Positions 7,496 through 16,704 of a DNA stretch of 57,345 nucleotides are shown in pieces (within the stretch, counting starts at the first letter, position 1; the number at the start of each line of letters is the position of its first letter). The DNA is taken from assembly GCA_947166905.1 (NCBI GenBank), contig CAMVFZ010000012.1, positions 1 to 57,345 on the forward strand, read 5' to 3'. Source of the stretch: an uncultured Prevotellaceae bacterium. Lineage in GTDB: Bacteria; Bacteroidota; Bacteroidia; Bacteroidales; UBA932. A program made the translations under genes and the position numbers. Below the pieces are notes generated by a model. It ran no database searches. It was given only the letters and a program-made list of their open reading frames with translations, and was not told the DNA's origin.

Positions 7496-8425
7496 ATGGG
7501 AATATTCAGTAAAGGCGTAAAAAAGACCAACGAGAACTTCTTCCAGAGGATTTCAAGGGCTGTTGTAGGCAAGTCCCGCGTAAGCGAGGACGTGCTGGAT
7601 GCCATCGAAGAGGCCCTGGTGTCATCGGACATGGGCGTAGAGACAACCCTTAAGATTATCGACAATCTGGAGGACCGTGTAGAGAGGGACAAATACATGT
7701 CCATGGATGAACTTGTGTCCATTTTGCGCGATGAAATAGGCAAGCTCCTGAATGTAGGCGAGGGTGCTGCCGTACAGCCGTTTGACTTTTCCAAGAAACC
7801 ATACGTGGTAATGGTAGTAGGCGTCAATGGAGTGGGTAAAACCACCACCATCGGCAAACTTGCCGCAAGCCTCACTGCCCAGGGTAAAAAAGTTGTCGTA
7901 GGCGCTGCCGATACCTTCCGTGCCGCCGCAGTTGACCAGTTGGTCATTTGGGCAGAGCGCTCAGGGGCCGATATCGTCAAGCAGCAGATGGGTTCTGACC
8001 CGGCCTCCGTGGCCTATGACGCAGTCCGTTCCGCCGTTGCTAAGGATGCCGATGTGGTCTTGATAGATACCGCCGGCCGCCTTCACAACAGGGTGGACCT
8101 TATGAACGAGCTCACCAAGATCCGCAACGTAATCAGGAAAGTTGTACCGGACGGGCCTCATGAGGTTCTGCTGGTACTGGACGCATCAACCGGCCAGAAT
8201 GCCTATCAGCAGGCAAAAGAGTTTGCCAAGGCTACGGACATCACCGCAATGGCTATCACCAAGCTTGACGGAACTGCCAAGGGTGGCGTAGTTATTGGAA
8301 TATCGGACCAGATGAAGGTTCCCGTAAAGTTCCTTGGAATAGGAGAGGGGATAGACGATCTTAAGGTCTTCGACAAAAAAGACTTCGTGGAGTCCCTGTT
8401 TACAAAAGAAGATATCGCAGGATAA
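7496..8425 (+). CDS. ftsY: Signal recognition particle receptor FtsY
   Basis: FtsY is the membrane-associated GTPase that docks SRP-bound ribosomes at the Sec translocon. The 309-aa protein starts at ATG 7496 (MGIFSKGVKKTNEN), has a helical N-domain and then the NG GTPase motifs: GVNGVGKTTTIGKLA, DTFRAAAVDQL, DTAGRLHNRVDLM and TKLDGTAKGG. It lacks the long acidic A-domain of E. coli FtsY. It has its own promoter and is 18 nt upstream of pheT. Confidence 0.96.
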   Translation: MGIFSKGVKKTNENFFQRISRAVVGKSRVSEDVLDAIEEALVSSDMGVETTLKIIDNLEDRVERDKYMSMDELVSILRDEIGKLLNVGEGAAVQPFDFSKKPYVVMVVGVNGVGKTTTIGKLAASLTAQGKKVVVGAADTFRAAAVDQLVIWAERSGADIVKQQMGSDPASVAYDAVRSAVAKDADVVLIDTAGRLHNRVDLMNELTKIRNVIRKVVPDGPHEVLLVLDASTGQNAYQQAKEFAKATDITAMAITKLDGTAKGGVVIGISDQMKVPVKFLGIGEGIDDLKVFDKKDFVESLFTKEDIAG

Positions 8426-8443
8426 TAAAAATAACATCATACA

Positions 8444-10888
8444 ATGAAACTTTCTTACAGTTGGCTTAAAGAATATCTGGAGTGCGAACTTACTCCCGCC
8501 CAGGTGGCCGAGGCTATGACTTCCATCGGCATTGAGGTAGATTCTTTAGAGGAGCAGGAAGAGATTCCCGGCGGCCTTGCAGGCGTAGTAGTCGCCAAGG
8601 TGGTTGAGTGCACTGAGCACCCGGATTCAGACCACCTTCACGTTACCAAGGTAGATGCAGGAACAGGTGAGCTTCTTCAGGTTGTTTGCGGCGCCCCTAA
8701 TGTAGCTGCAGGCCAGAAGGTGCTTTTCGCCACCATCGGCACCGTACTTCCCGGTGACTTCAAGATCAAGAAATCCAAAATCCGCGGCGTAGAGTCCCTT
8801 GGTATGATTTGCGCTCAGGACGAGCTTGGAATCGGCACCGACCACGCAGGTATCATGGTCCTTCCGGAGGAAGCCGTAGTAGGCACTCCCGCAAAGGAGT
8901 ATCTGCATCTCAAGACCGATGCCGTCATCGAATATGAAATCACTGCCAACAGGGTTGACGCCGCTTCACATTGGGGCGTAGCCAGGGACCTGTATGCTTA
9001 TCTTCAGAGCATCGGCGCACCCTGCAAACTCAACCGTCCTACAGACAAGGGCTACAAGGCTCCCGCTTCCGGCAAGGGCATTCCCTTCGAGGTCGCTGAC
9101 ATCGAGGGCGCTCCCCGCTACAGCGGAATTACCATGAAGGGCGTAAAGGTTGCCCCTTCACCGGACTGGCTGCAGAAGGATCTTCGCGCCATCGGCCTTA
9201 ACCCTATTAACAACATTGTAGATATTTCCAACTTCATACTCTTTGAGCTTGGTCAGCCGCTGCATATCTTTGACGCAGCCAAGATCGAGGGCGGCAAGGT
9301 GGTTGTACGCCGCGCCGCAGAAGGCGAGCCCCTTCGCACACTTGACGGCATAGACCGCAAGCTCAAGGCTACCGATATCGTTATCGCCGATGCCAAGAAA
9401 CCTATGTGCATCGCCGGTGTATTCGGTGGTGAGGACTCTGGTGTAAGTGACTCAACTACAGAAATTTTCATCGAAGGCGCATACTTCGATCCCTCATCCA
9501 TCCGCAAGACCTCCAAGACCCATGGTCTCCAGACCGACGCTTCCTTCCGCTTCGAGCGTGGAGCAGACCCGGAGATGGCCGCTTTCGCTGGCCGCAGGGC
9601 CGCTGCGCTGATCGCAGAAGTGGCTGGCGGAGAGGTAGTTGCGCCTCAGGTAGACAACTATCCCAAGCCCATCGGCAAAAAGCAGATTGAACTGGATTAC
9701 GAGAGGATCCAGAACTTCATCGGCAAAAAGATCGGGGTAGAGACTATTGAAAAGATACTTACCGCCCTTCAGTATGAGTTCGTTTCCAAGACTGACAAGG
9801 GTGCAGTAGTTGCAGCACCTACCTACATGATAGACGTTTACAGGGAGTGCGACGTAGTAGAGGAGATACTCCGAATCTACGGTTACAATAACATCGAGCT
9901 TCCGCGCGGAATGCATGCATCCATCATGCCTTCTCCGTCACCGGACCCTGAAGCTGTACGTAACTACATTTCCAACTTCCTGGCTGCCAACGGTTTCGCA
10001 GAGGTTATGAACAACTCCCTTACCAAGAGTAGCTATTACAAGGGCCTTCAGACTTTCCCGGAGGAAAAATGCGTAAGCATCGTCAATCCTCTGTCATCCG
10101 ACCTTGCCGTTATGAGGCAGTCGCTTATCCCCAATGCCCTTGAAGTTGCAGCATACAACATCAACCGTCAGGTAAATACACTGCGTACATTCGAGTACGG
10201 TTCTGTATATCAGGTAGATCCGGAGGGTGACAAGACCAAACTTGAGGCCTACGAAGAGCATCCCTGCTTCTGCCTTATGATGACTGGTCCTTCAGAGAAG
10301 GCCTGGAACAGCGAATCCCGCAAGGGTAACTACTTCCAGCTCAAGGGTTATCTGGAGCTTCTGCTTGCCCGTTATGGCGTGGATGCTTTTAACCTTGACA
10401 CAGAGGCTGCCCCTGCCGATATGTTCTCAGAAGGCCTTGTATACATGATGCCCGGCTCACGCAGGCCGCTGGCAGTAATGGGTACCGTTAATCCTGCTTA
10501 CGCACGCAGGTTCGATGTCAAGCAGCCTGTCTTTGTGGCAGAGATCGCATGGCCGGCCCTCCTTACCCTGGTTAAGAGGGTAAAGGTTAAGTTCACTGAG
10601 CTTCCCAAGTTCCCTGAGGTTAGACGTGACCTTGCTCTTCTCTTTGACGAGAGCGTAGACTACGCTTCTGTACGCAAGGCAGCCTTCCGCGGCGCAAAGA
10701 AACTGCTCAAGCAGGTTACTCTCTTTGACGTTTACCGTGGCGACAAGATTCCTGCCGGCAAGAAACAGTATGCCCTTGGCTTTGTATTCCAGGATCCGGA
10801 GAAGACCCTTACAGACCAGGAGATAGAGAAGGCTACCGCCAAGCTTCTGGCTATATTCCAGAACGAGTTCGGCGCCGTACTAAGATAG
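8444..10888 (+). CDS. pheT: Phenylalanine--tRNA ligase beta subunit
   Basis: This 814-aa beta subunit pairs with PheS, which is not in the window, to charge tRNA-Phe. In order it has an N-terminal strand-helix (MKLSYSWLKEYLE), the tRNA-binding OB domain (CTEHPDSDHLHVTKVD), B3/B4 editing domains, the B5 domain, a catalytic-like domain (RQSLIPNALEVAAYNINR) and the C-terminal ferredoxin-fold anticodon-binding domain (KFPEVRRDLALLFDESVDYASV). Full length. It lies between ftsY and a DUF4296 lipoprotein that starts 1 nt after its stop. Confidence 0.97.
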   Translation: MKLSYSWLKEYLECELTPAQVAEAMTSIGIEVDSLEEQEEIPGGLAGVVVAKVVECTEHPDSDHLHVTKVDAGTGELLQVVCGAPNVAAGQKVLFATIGTVLPGDFKIKKSKIRGVESLGMICAQDELGIGTDHAGIMVLPEEAVVGTPAKEYLHLKTDAVIEYEITANRVDAASHWGVARDLYAYLQSIGAPCKLNRPTDKGYKAPASGKGIPFEVADIEGAPRYSGITMKGVKVAPSPDWLQKDLRAIGLNPINNIVDISNFILFELGQPLHIFDAAKIEGGKVVVRRAAEGEPLRTLDGIDRKLKATDIVIADAKKPMCIAGVFGGEDSGVSDSTTEIFIEGAYFDPSSIRKTSKTHGLQTDASFRFERGADPEMAAFAGRRAAALIAEVAGGEVVAPQVDNYPKPIGKKQIELDYERIQNFIGKKIGVETIEKILTALQYEFVSKTDKGAVVAAPTYMIDVYRECDVVEEILRIYGYNNIELPRGMHASIMPSPSPDPEAVRNYISNFLAANGFAEVMNNSLTKSSYYKGLQTFPEEKCVSIVNPLSSDLAVMRQSLIPNALEVAAYNINRQVNTLRTFEYGSVYQVDPEGDKTKLEAYEEHPCFCLMMTGPSEKAWNSESRKGNYFQLKGYLELLLARYGVDAFNLDTEAAPADMFSEGLVYMMPGSRRPLAVMGTVNPAYARRFDVKQPVFVAEIAWPALLTLVKRVKVKFTELPKFPEVRRDLALLFDESVDYASVRKAAFRGAKKLLKQVTLFDVYRGDKIPAGKKQYALGFVFQDPEKTLTDQEIEKATAKLLAIFQNEFGAVLR

Positions 10889-10889
10889 T

Positions 10890-11459
10890 TTGCCAGTGAC
10901 GCGCCGCCTGTCATATCTGATTGTCGCTCTTGCACTTGCTGCAATGGCCGTGGCCTGCAGCAAGCCCAGGATCATTTCCAAAGAAGAGATGGTTGGCCTG
11001 TACAAGGAAATGTACATGGCAGACCAGTGGATCAAGGATGCAGGCAATCGTTTGCGCATGGCGGATACAAGCTACGTTTACCGTCCTATACTGGCAAAGC
11101 ATGGATTTACGGAGGATGACTTCCGTGCATCCATAGACTACTACACAGACCGTCCCAAGGAGTTTGCAGGCATCTTTGAACAGGTGGCTGAAGACTTCAA
11201 GGCGGCAAAAAAGGTGATATCAGAGAAGGAGCAGGTACAGCATAAGAAAGACAGTACCATGCGTGCACGCGAGGCTTTGCCCTTCCGCAGGGCGGACTTC
11301 ATGACCGTGCCGGAGTATGACTTCTGGATTACAAAACTGAACCTTACCCTGGATACAACCATCAACGTATTCCGCATTGAAGCCATCGATGTCTTCAAGG
11401 ACACCCTTGCTACAGACCCTGTGGAAGAAGAGATTATTGACGAAGATGACAGAAGTTAA
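10890..11459 (+). CDS. DUF4296 family lipoprotein
   Basis: This predicted lipoprotein (about 187-189 aa) has a signal peptide ending at AVAC and then SKPRIISKEEMVGLYKEMYMADQW, which matches the DUF4296 pattern (a short helical Bacteroidetes family of unknown function). No ATG is available: the start is TTG 10890, 1 nt after the pheT stop, or GTG 10896. The C-terminus is acidic and overlaps the next gene by 14 nt. Lys at +3 after the Cys but no KD/E pair makes surface export uncertain. Confidence 0.7.
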   Translation: MPVTRRLSYLIVALALAAMAVACSKPRIISKEEMVGLYKEMYMADQWIKDAGNRLRMADTSYVYRPILAKHGFTEDDFRASIDYYTDRPKEFAGIFEQVAEDFKAAKKVISEKEQVQHKKDSTMRAREALPFRRADFMTVPEYDFWITKLNLTLDTTINVFRIEAIDVFKDTLATDPVEEEIIDEDDRS

Positions 11460-12654
11460 AAGATTATACTGCAAGTACTTATACACTCTGGCCGATGGTG
11501 ACGCATCCCGGCCCGTAAGCCCCGGATATGTAGATTACGATCCGGAGGACGGGACCATTGTGGATGCCGGCGCCGCCGATGTCATCCCTGAGGGAGCCGA
11601 GGTTCTGGACGGAGCCGTAGTGCCCGGTTTTGTGAATGCTCACTGCCATCTGGAGTTGTCCTACATGAAGGGCCTTTTCCGCCGCGGAACCGGCATGGCC
11701 GGATTCATTGACCAGATTAACGAGCTTCGCGACGTTGCTCCGCTGGAAGAACGCCTGGCCGATATCAGCCGTGAACTGGACCAGATGTGGCGCTCAGGTG
11801 TATCTGCAATGGCAGACATCAGCAACTGCGACGATTCCTTTGCCGCCAAAGCTGCATCTCCGCTTTATACCAGGACTTTCCTGGAGGTCTTCGGCACTGA
11901 GCCTCAGGATTGCGACTCAGTTATTAAAGGAGTTCTGGAGCTTCAGAAGAAGGCCGTTGCCTGCGGACTTGATGCCGCTCCAACACCTCACGCCTGCTAT
12001 ACTATGAGTCCTCAGCTGGTAGAAGCATCATCGGCAGAAGGGCTTAAATCAGGTTACCTTTCCTTCCATAGCGAGGAAACTCCGGAAGAAGAAGAAATGA
12101 TAGGGAAGGGTAGCGGCCGCCTTTGGGACAACCGTAAGGCCGCAGGAATGAGCACTCCGCCCGTTACAGGTGGAACCTCCCTTGAATACTTTATCGACAG
12201 GCTTGCAGCCGTCAAGCCGCTGCCTATAAGCGAGCACATTCTTCTGGTGCACGAAGTGTGTATGACAGAGGCGGGAACAGAGCTGGTGAAACGCACCCTG
12301 CCCGGCGCCTTCATAGCCCTTTGCCCCAAGTCCAATATCTACATTCACAACGCCTTGCCGCCTGTAGAAATGCTTCGTAAGAGCGGTCTGCCGCTTACTG
12401 TAGGTACGGATTCACTTTCCAGCAACGACAGCCTGAACATTGTAGAGGAACTCTACTGTCTTCAGGAGAACTTTGCGGATGTTCCGTTTGGCGAAATGCT
12501 AGTCTGGGCCTGCCTTAACGGCGCAAGATTCCTTGGAAAAGAGTTCGAACTTGGCAGCATCGCCGCAGGTAAAAAACCTGGCCTTGTGCTTATAGACCAT
12601 ATTGCCGCAGACGGGCGTCTTACAAGCTCATCTGCTTCATATAGAATTGTTTAG
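11446..12654 (+). CDS. Amidohydrolase family metal-dependent hydrolase
   Basis: This 402-aa protein is of the TRZ/ATZ-cytosine deaminase branch of the amidohydrolase superfamily. Metal and catalytic residues are visible: H66-x-H68 in NAHCHLE, H208 in LSFHSEE, H269 in LLVHEV and D321 in VGTDSLSSN. The usual N-terminal composite beta-sandwich precedes the barrel. The substrate is unknown; deamination of a purine-like or aminofutalosine-like compound is possible but unproven. ATG 11446 is chosen because it overlaps the previous gene by 14 nt and gives the normal N-terminus, while the longer frame runs out-of-phase through the DUF4296 gene. Confidence 0.82.
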   Translation: MTEVKRLYCKYLYTLADGDASRPVSPGYVDYDPEDGTIVDAGAADVIPEGAEVLDGAVVPGFVNAHCHLELSYMKGLFRRGTGMAGFIDQINELRDVAPLEERLADISRELDQMWRSGVSAMADISNCDDSFAAKAASPLYTRTFLEVFGTEPQDCDSVIKGVLELQKKAVACGLDAAPTPHACYTMSPQLVEASSAEGLKSGYLSFHSEETPEEEEMIGKGSGRLWDNRKAAGMSTPPVTGGTSLEYFIDRLAAVKPLPISEHILLVHEVCMTEAGTELVKRTLPGAFIALCPKSNIYIHNALPPVEMLRKSGLPLTVGTDSLSSNDSLNIVEELYCLQENFADVPFGEMLVWACLNGARFLGKEFELGSIAAGKKPGLVLIDHIAADGRLTSSSASYRIV

Positions 12655-12658
12655 GCCT

Positions 12659-13414
12659 ATGATGAGGGAAGAAATAGTCTTTGGTCCCATCTTCAGTAGA
12701 AGACTTGGCAGTTCTCTGGGAATCAACCTTCTCCCGGAGAAAGGCAAGATATGCAACTTCGATTGCATTTACTGCGAATGCGGATGGAACAAGGACGGGC
12801 GCGGGGATACCAGGCTGCCATCGGCTGCAGAGCTGGAAGTTGCCCTGGAGGCCAAACTGGCCGACTGCCGTAAGGCCGGAACGCCTATCGATTCCATCAC
12901 CTTCTCCGGCGACGGAGAGCCTACGCTCAACCCGGACTTTCCTGAAATCATCGGCATAACATTAAGATTAAGAGATACTTACTATCCGGCCGCAAAGGTA
13001 TCGGTGCTTACAAATGCTACAATGCTGCACATGGATGCCGTGGTGGATGCCCTTAAAAAGGTGGATAATCCCATTCTTAAGCTGGATGCTGCCACAGATG
13101 GCCTGGTTAGCGTAATTAATCAGCCCCAGGGGCATTACAGCGTCCGCGATGTGGTTGGGAATATGAAAAAGTTCGGAGGCGACTTTGTGATGCAGACAAT
13201 GTTCCTGAAGGCCCCCGGCTTTGATTCATCGGCCCCGGAGCAGCTTGACGCGTGGATGGACATAGTCCGCGAACTGAGGCCAAGGGAGGTGATGGTCTAC
13301 ACCATAGACCGGGAAACTCCTGCCAAGGGACTGGAAAAGTTTACAGAGGCGCAGATGCGTTCTCTTGTGAAGCCACTTATTGACGAGGGCTTCAAAATTC
13401 AAATCAAAGGATAA
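12659..13414 (+). CDS. Radical SAM protein (COG0731-like Fe-S oxidoreductase)
   Basis: This 251-aa protein carries the CxxxCxxC cluster-binding motif (C32, C36, C39 in CNFDCIYC) and the SAM-binding FSGDGEPTLNP. The sequence FGPIFSRRLGSSLGINLLP before the cysteines is typical of the wybutosine-related COG0731 group. Its substrate is not known. It starts 4 nt after the amidohydrolase stop (ATG 12659 or 12662) and is 21 nt before deoC. Confidence 0.85.
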   Translation: MMREEIVFGPIFSRRLGSSLGINLLPEKGKICNFDCIYCECGWNKDGRGDTRLPSAAELEVALEAKLADCRKAGTPIDSITFSGDGEPTLNPDFPEIIGITLRLRDTYYPAAKVSVLTNATMLHMDAVVDALKKVDNPILKLDAATDGLVSVINQPQGHYSVRDVVGNMKKFGGDFVMQTMFLKAPGFDSSAPEQLDAWMDIVRELRPREVMVYTIDRETPAKGLEKFTEAQMRSLVKPLIDEGFKIQIKG

Positions 13415-13435
13415 TAACCAATAACCAAATCAGAT

Positions 13436-14320
13436 ATGGCAAATCTTTCATCAAAGTACGGATATGCTCCTGACAAGGAAGCTATCGACAAGAATTTACA
13501 GATGATTTCTTCCCGCCTGGAGGAAATTGCTACTCCGGAAGTACTTAAGACTTGCTTCTCGGCCATGGACCTTACCACATTGCGCACTAACGATACACCG
13601 GCAGGTGTAGAGAAACTGGTTCGCAAAGTTAATGATTTCCGCAAGGATTACCCCGCATATCCGCTTCCCGCATCGGTTTGTGTATACTCCAATTTTGCAA
13701 AGGTGGTTTCTACCGTTAGGAATACTCCTGAGCTTCATACAACCTGCGTTTCTGCCTGCTTCCCTTCATCACAGAGCTTCCTGCCCGTTAAGCTGATGGA
13801 GTGCGAGATGGCTGTTAAGGACGGCGCCGACGAGATTGATATCGTTCTGCCTCACAGCACCTTCCTTGGCGGTGATTATGAGGCCGTTAGAAAGGAGCTT
13901 CGCGCTATTCGCGAGACAGTTGACAAAGCTGGCGCAGGCCGTAAGATCACTCTCAAGGTTATTCTTGAGACGGGGCTTCTTACTCCTGAGCTTATTGCAG
14001 AGGCTTCCTTCATTTCTATGGAAGAAGGCGCTGACTTCATCAAGACTTCTACCGGAAAGATTGATGTAAACGCTACTCCTGCAGCCGCTTACGTTATGTG
14101 CGAGTGCATCAAGGCCTTCTACAAACAGACAGGTAAAAAAGTTGGTTTCAAGCCTGCCGGTGGCGTTTCCACGGCACTTGAAGCTGTTTGCTACTACTCC
14201 ATCGTGAAGAGCATCCTTGGCGACGAGTGGCTGAACAAAGACCTCTTCCGTCTTGGCGTTAGCCGCCTTGCAAACAACCTGCTTTCTGCCATCGAACAGA
14301 AAACTATAACCGTGTTCTAA
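13436..14320 (+). CDS. deoC: Deoxyribose-phosphate aldolase
   Basis: This 294-aa class I aldolase splits 2-deoxyribose-5-phosphate into glyceraldehyde-3-phosphate and acetaldehyde in deoxynucleoside breakdown. The Schiff-base lysine is K203 in FIKTSTGK, and the second active-site lysine is K239 in GFKPAGGV. The protein has an N-terminal extension of about 40 residues compared with the minimal enzyme. It is the last gene of the ftsY run. A small AGTAAG/CTTACT hairpin followed by GTTTTT (14375-14394) may weakly terminate it. Confidence 0.95.
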   Translation: MANLSSKYGYAPDKEAIDKNLQMISSRLEEIATPEVLKTCFSAMDLTTLRTNDTPAGVEKLVRKVNDFRKDYPAYPLPASVCVYSNFAKVVSTVRNTPELHTTCVSACFPSSQSFLPVKLMECEMAVKDGADEIDIVLPHSTFLGGDYEAVRKELRAIRETVDKAGAGRKITLKVILETGLLTPELIAEASFISMEEGADFIKTSTGKIDVNATPAAAYVMCECIKAFYKQTGKKVGFKPAGGVSTALEAVCYYSIVKSILGDEWLNKDLFRLGVSRLANNLLSAIEQKTITVF

Positions 14321-14374
14321 TTTACGGTTTTGAGAAATAAACTTCAAACGCTTTTTGTGTTGTAATCTATTGAT

Positions 14375-14394
14375 AGTAAGCTACTTACTGTTTT
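14375..14394 (+). terminator. Possible weak terminator after deoC
   Basis: AGTAAG (14375-14380) pairs with CTTACT (14384-14389) around CTA and is followed by GTTTTT. The stem is only 6 bp, so confidence is modest. Confidence 0.4.
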
Positions 14395-14439
14395 TGATAT
14401 AGCGATAATTCCAAAAAGAAACGTTTTTTGCCGAATGAA

Positions 14440-14475
14440 AATCGGTCTCTGACAAAGGTCAGGGGCCGATTTTTT
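14440..14475 (+). terminator. Rho-independent terminator between deoC and the surface cluster
   Basis: A 14-bp stem (14440-14453 with 14458-14471, two G-U pairs) with an AAAG loop leads into a T run to 14475. The rest of 14321-14550 holds an 11-nt direct repeat, TTTTTTGCCGA, at 14424-14434 and 14507-14517, and no gene. Confidence 0.8.
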
Positions 14476-14517
14476 AAAATAAGGGTGTACATTTTTTAGA
14501 AAACCTTTTTTTGCCGA

Positions 14518-14525
14518 TACTTTTG
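14518..14525 (+). promoter_or_regulatory. -7 element TACTTTTG for the HExxH lipoprotein cluster
   Basis: It matches TAnnTTTG and lies 25 nt upstream of ATG 14551. No clear -33 partner was seen. Confidence 0.5.
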
Positions 14526-14550
14526 CTGCGGACTTTTAAACCGGAGTGTT

Positions 14551-16143
14551 ATGAAAAAATATTTGATGTATTGTTTTATGACAGGTCTAGTTTCCGCCGC
14601 AATTTCCGCCTGTGAAAAATCGGTTGTGCTGGACCCGTACATATCGGACGAAACGGACGCCCAGCACATCTCCCATGAAATGATAGTCCTGGGAGAAAAG
14701 CTGGAGGACCCGTATTCGGTGACCAATATGACAAAGGCCTTGCAGTCCCTTTATCCTACAAAAGCCACCAGGATAGAGGTGAAGCCTACTGACATCTACG
14801 CCCGCTTCCTGCCAGCCGATGACGACCAAATGATGGCTCTGCAGGAGATGGGAGTGGAATTTCTTGACCATCCAATGGATTACGCAATCGTCAAGGACGG
14901 AGATTACTACCATGATCCGGAGATAGACGAAGAGAATATAACCTGGCAGTACTGCGTTGTCCCCAAGGATTTTATCTTCCCCAGGAATATCAAGTACGAG
15001 ATTCTGGATTACTGTTATCTGTCGGAAAATGACCCTTCGACAAGGGCTGCGGACAATGAGATAGACTGGGCTGCAGTAGAGATGGAGTCGTTCCGGCTTA
15101 CTGGCAATGAGGATATGCTTGTTCCGGATACAAAGGCCGCCGGCAAGCCTCAGGGACGTATAACCATAATAGACGACAAAGCCAACGGAGGCAAGCCTTT
15201 TGGCCTTCCCGGGACTAAGGTAGTATGCAATGTCTTTGTTAAAATCCATTCTGCATATACCGATAGGGACGGATATTACAAGATAAGTTCTACCTTCTAT
15301 TCCCGTCCGCGCTACAGGCTAATGTTCAAGAACAAGGCCGGCTTCGCCATCGGCTTTAACCTTATTCTTATACCGGCGTCGTTGTCAACTCTTGGAAAGG
15401 GGCCTACCACGGGCCTGGATTTCACAATAGACAAAGACTCCAATAACAAGCTTTTTTGCCGGAGTGTAATCACTTGTGCTGCATATGATTACATAATGAT
15501 GTGCAAGGAGAAGGAAGACGGTGTAACTCCGCCTCCGAGCTCGCTCCGCATCTGGCTTTTCAGAAGCATGAATTCATCCTGCGCATGCATGATGAAGCAC
15601 GGTACCTTAATTGACAATACCATAGTCGGCAAGTATTTGGGGGTGTTCGCAGAGATATTGAAAGTCTTTTTGCCGGATATAACCATAGGTACCAAGGGCT
15701 CGGAGTCTTTTGCCGATATCTACAGCGAGACCATTCATGAAATGGCCCACGCCAGCCACTTTGCAAAGGTGGGAACCAAGTATTGGGACAAGTACGCCAA
15801 ATATGTGATCAAGTCCTTTGTTTTGAAAGGTGGGGAGTATTACGGGTCCGATGGTGACGCCAACTGCGGCTATTGCGAGGTAGGGGAGATGTGGGCCTAC
15901 TACATGCAGAATAAGCTTTACAACGAGCGCTATGGCGGAGAAATGCCTGTGAAGGGCTCGAATTTCTGGTTCCATCCGCAGATATTCACATATCTGGATG
16001 AAAGGGGAATCGGAAAGGAAAAGATATGCAAGGTGCTCACTTCCGATGTCTCCGATATCAAGACGCTCCGGGCCAAGTTGCTGTCGACCTATTCCGACAA
16101 ATCGGATATTATTAACCAGGTGTTTGAGCGATATGGCAAGTAG
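14551..16143 (+). CDS. Lipoprotein with putative zinc-metallopeptidase (HExxH) motif
   Basis: This 530-aa lipoprotein has the lipobox AISAC with Cys21. A region near residues 202-265 (RITIIDDKANGGKPFGLPGT to KISSTFYSRPRYRLMF) looks like a carboxypeptidase-regulatory beta-sandwich. The C-terminal part contains H396-E397-M-A-H400 in SETIHEMAHASHF and downstream glutamates at 443 and 446 (CEVGEMWAYYM) that could supply the third zinc ligand. I do not recognise a named peptidase family. It overlaps the next gene by 11 nt, and with that gene and the Mfa2-like lipoprotein it forms a surface-protein cluster. Role inferred: cell-surface or periplasmic protein processing. Confidence 0.7.
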   Translation: MKKYLMYCFMTGLVSAAISACEKSVVLDPYISDETDAQHISHEMIVLGEKLEDPYSVTNMTKALQSLYPTKATRIEVKPTDIYARFLPADDDQMMALQEMGVEFLDHPMDYAIVKDGDYYHDPEIDEENITWQYCVVPKDFIFPRNIKYEILDYCYLSENDPSTRAADNEIDWAAVEMESFRLTGNEDMLVPDTKAAGKPQGRITIIDDKANGGKPFGLPGTKVVCNVFVKIHSAYTDRDGYYKISSTFYSRPRYRLMFKNKAGFAIGFNLILIPASLSTLGKGPTTGLDFTIDKDSNNKLFCRSVITCAAYDYIMMCKEKEDGVTPPPSSLRIWLFRSMNSSCACMMKHGTLIDNTIVGKYLGVFAEILKVFLPDITIGTKGSESFADIYSETIHEMAHASHFAKVGTKYWDKYAKYVIKSFVLKGGEYYGSDGDANCGYCEVGEMWAYYMQNKLYNERYGGEMPVKGSNFWFHPQIFTYLDERGIGKEKICKVLTSDVSDIKTLRAKLLSTYSDKSDIINQVFERYGK

Positions 16144-16702
16144 AAGGTGTGTTGTAATGGTGCTGGTGGCCGTTCTTATGGCATCGGCGCACGGGATGGC
16201 CCAGAACTGGTCCGTATCGTCCAACCTGGTAGGGCTGGCGGACAGGGGAACTCTGAATGCGTCGGCATCACGCTCTTTATCACAGCATTGGAGCATGAAT
16301 GTCGGGCTAAGGTACAATCCTTTTTCTTACGGGGATGGGTCCCTGGAAGAGGGAGCGGTTCGCAAAAAGCAGAGGATGCTTTCCCTGGGGGCAAGATACT
16401 GGCTGTGGCACGTCTATTCCGGGTGGTGGCTTTCCGGAGCTGCCCAGTATCAGGAATACAATTTTTCAAATAAAGGCAATAATGATACGTCCGAGGGCGA
16501 CAGGATAGGGGCTGCTGTGTCGGCAGGATACTCTTACATGCTGACTCCGTGGCTGAATGTAGAGGTTGGTGTAGGCTTATGGGGCGGATATGATAATTAT
16601 CGTGTTTACGATTGCCCCACGTGTGGAATAACGGTGGATCGTGGTAAAAAGGCGTTCCTGACGCCCGAGGATGTAATCATTGCATTAAGTATAATATTCT
16701 AG
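16133..16702 (+). CDS. DUF3575-like outer-membrane beta-barrel protein
   Basis: This 189-aa protein has a signal peptide (cleavage likely after AHGMAQ) followed by alternating amphipathic strands (NWSVSSNLVGLADRGTLNAS, WSMNVGLRYNPFSYG) and the GARYWLWHVYSGWW segment typical of DUF3575 proteins. These are found next to fimbrial genes in Bacteroides. It ends in IIALSIIF, a hydrophobic strand with terminal Phe as in many OMPs. ATG 16133 overlaps the previous stop; the longer frame to 15998 lies inside the upstream gene. The closing position before a Mfa2-like gene supports a role in the same surface structure. Confidence 0.75.
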   Translation: MASRRCVVMVLVAVLMASAHGMAQNWSVSSNLVGLADRGTLNASASRSLSQHWSMNVGLRYNPFSYGDGSLEEGAVRKKQRMLSLGARYWLWHVYSGWWLSGAAQYQEYNFSNKGNNDTSEGDRIGAAVSAGYSYMLTPWLNVEVGVGLWGGYDNYRVYDCPTCGITVDRGKKAFLTPEDVIIALSIIF

Positions 16703-16704
16703 TT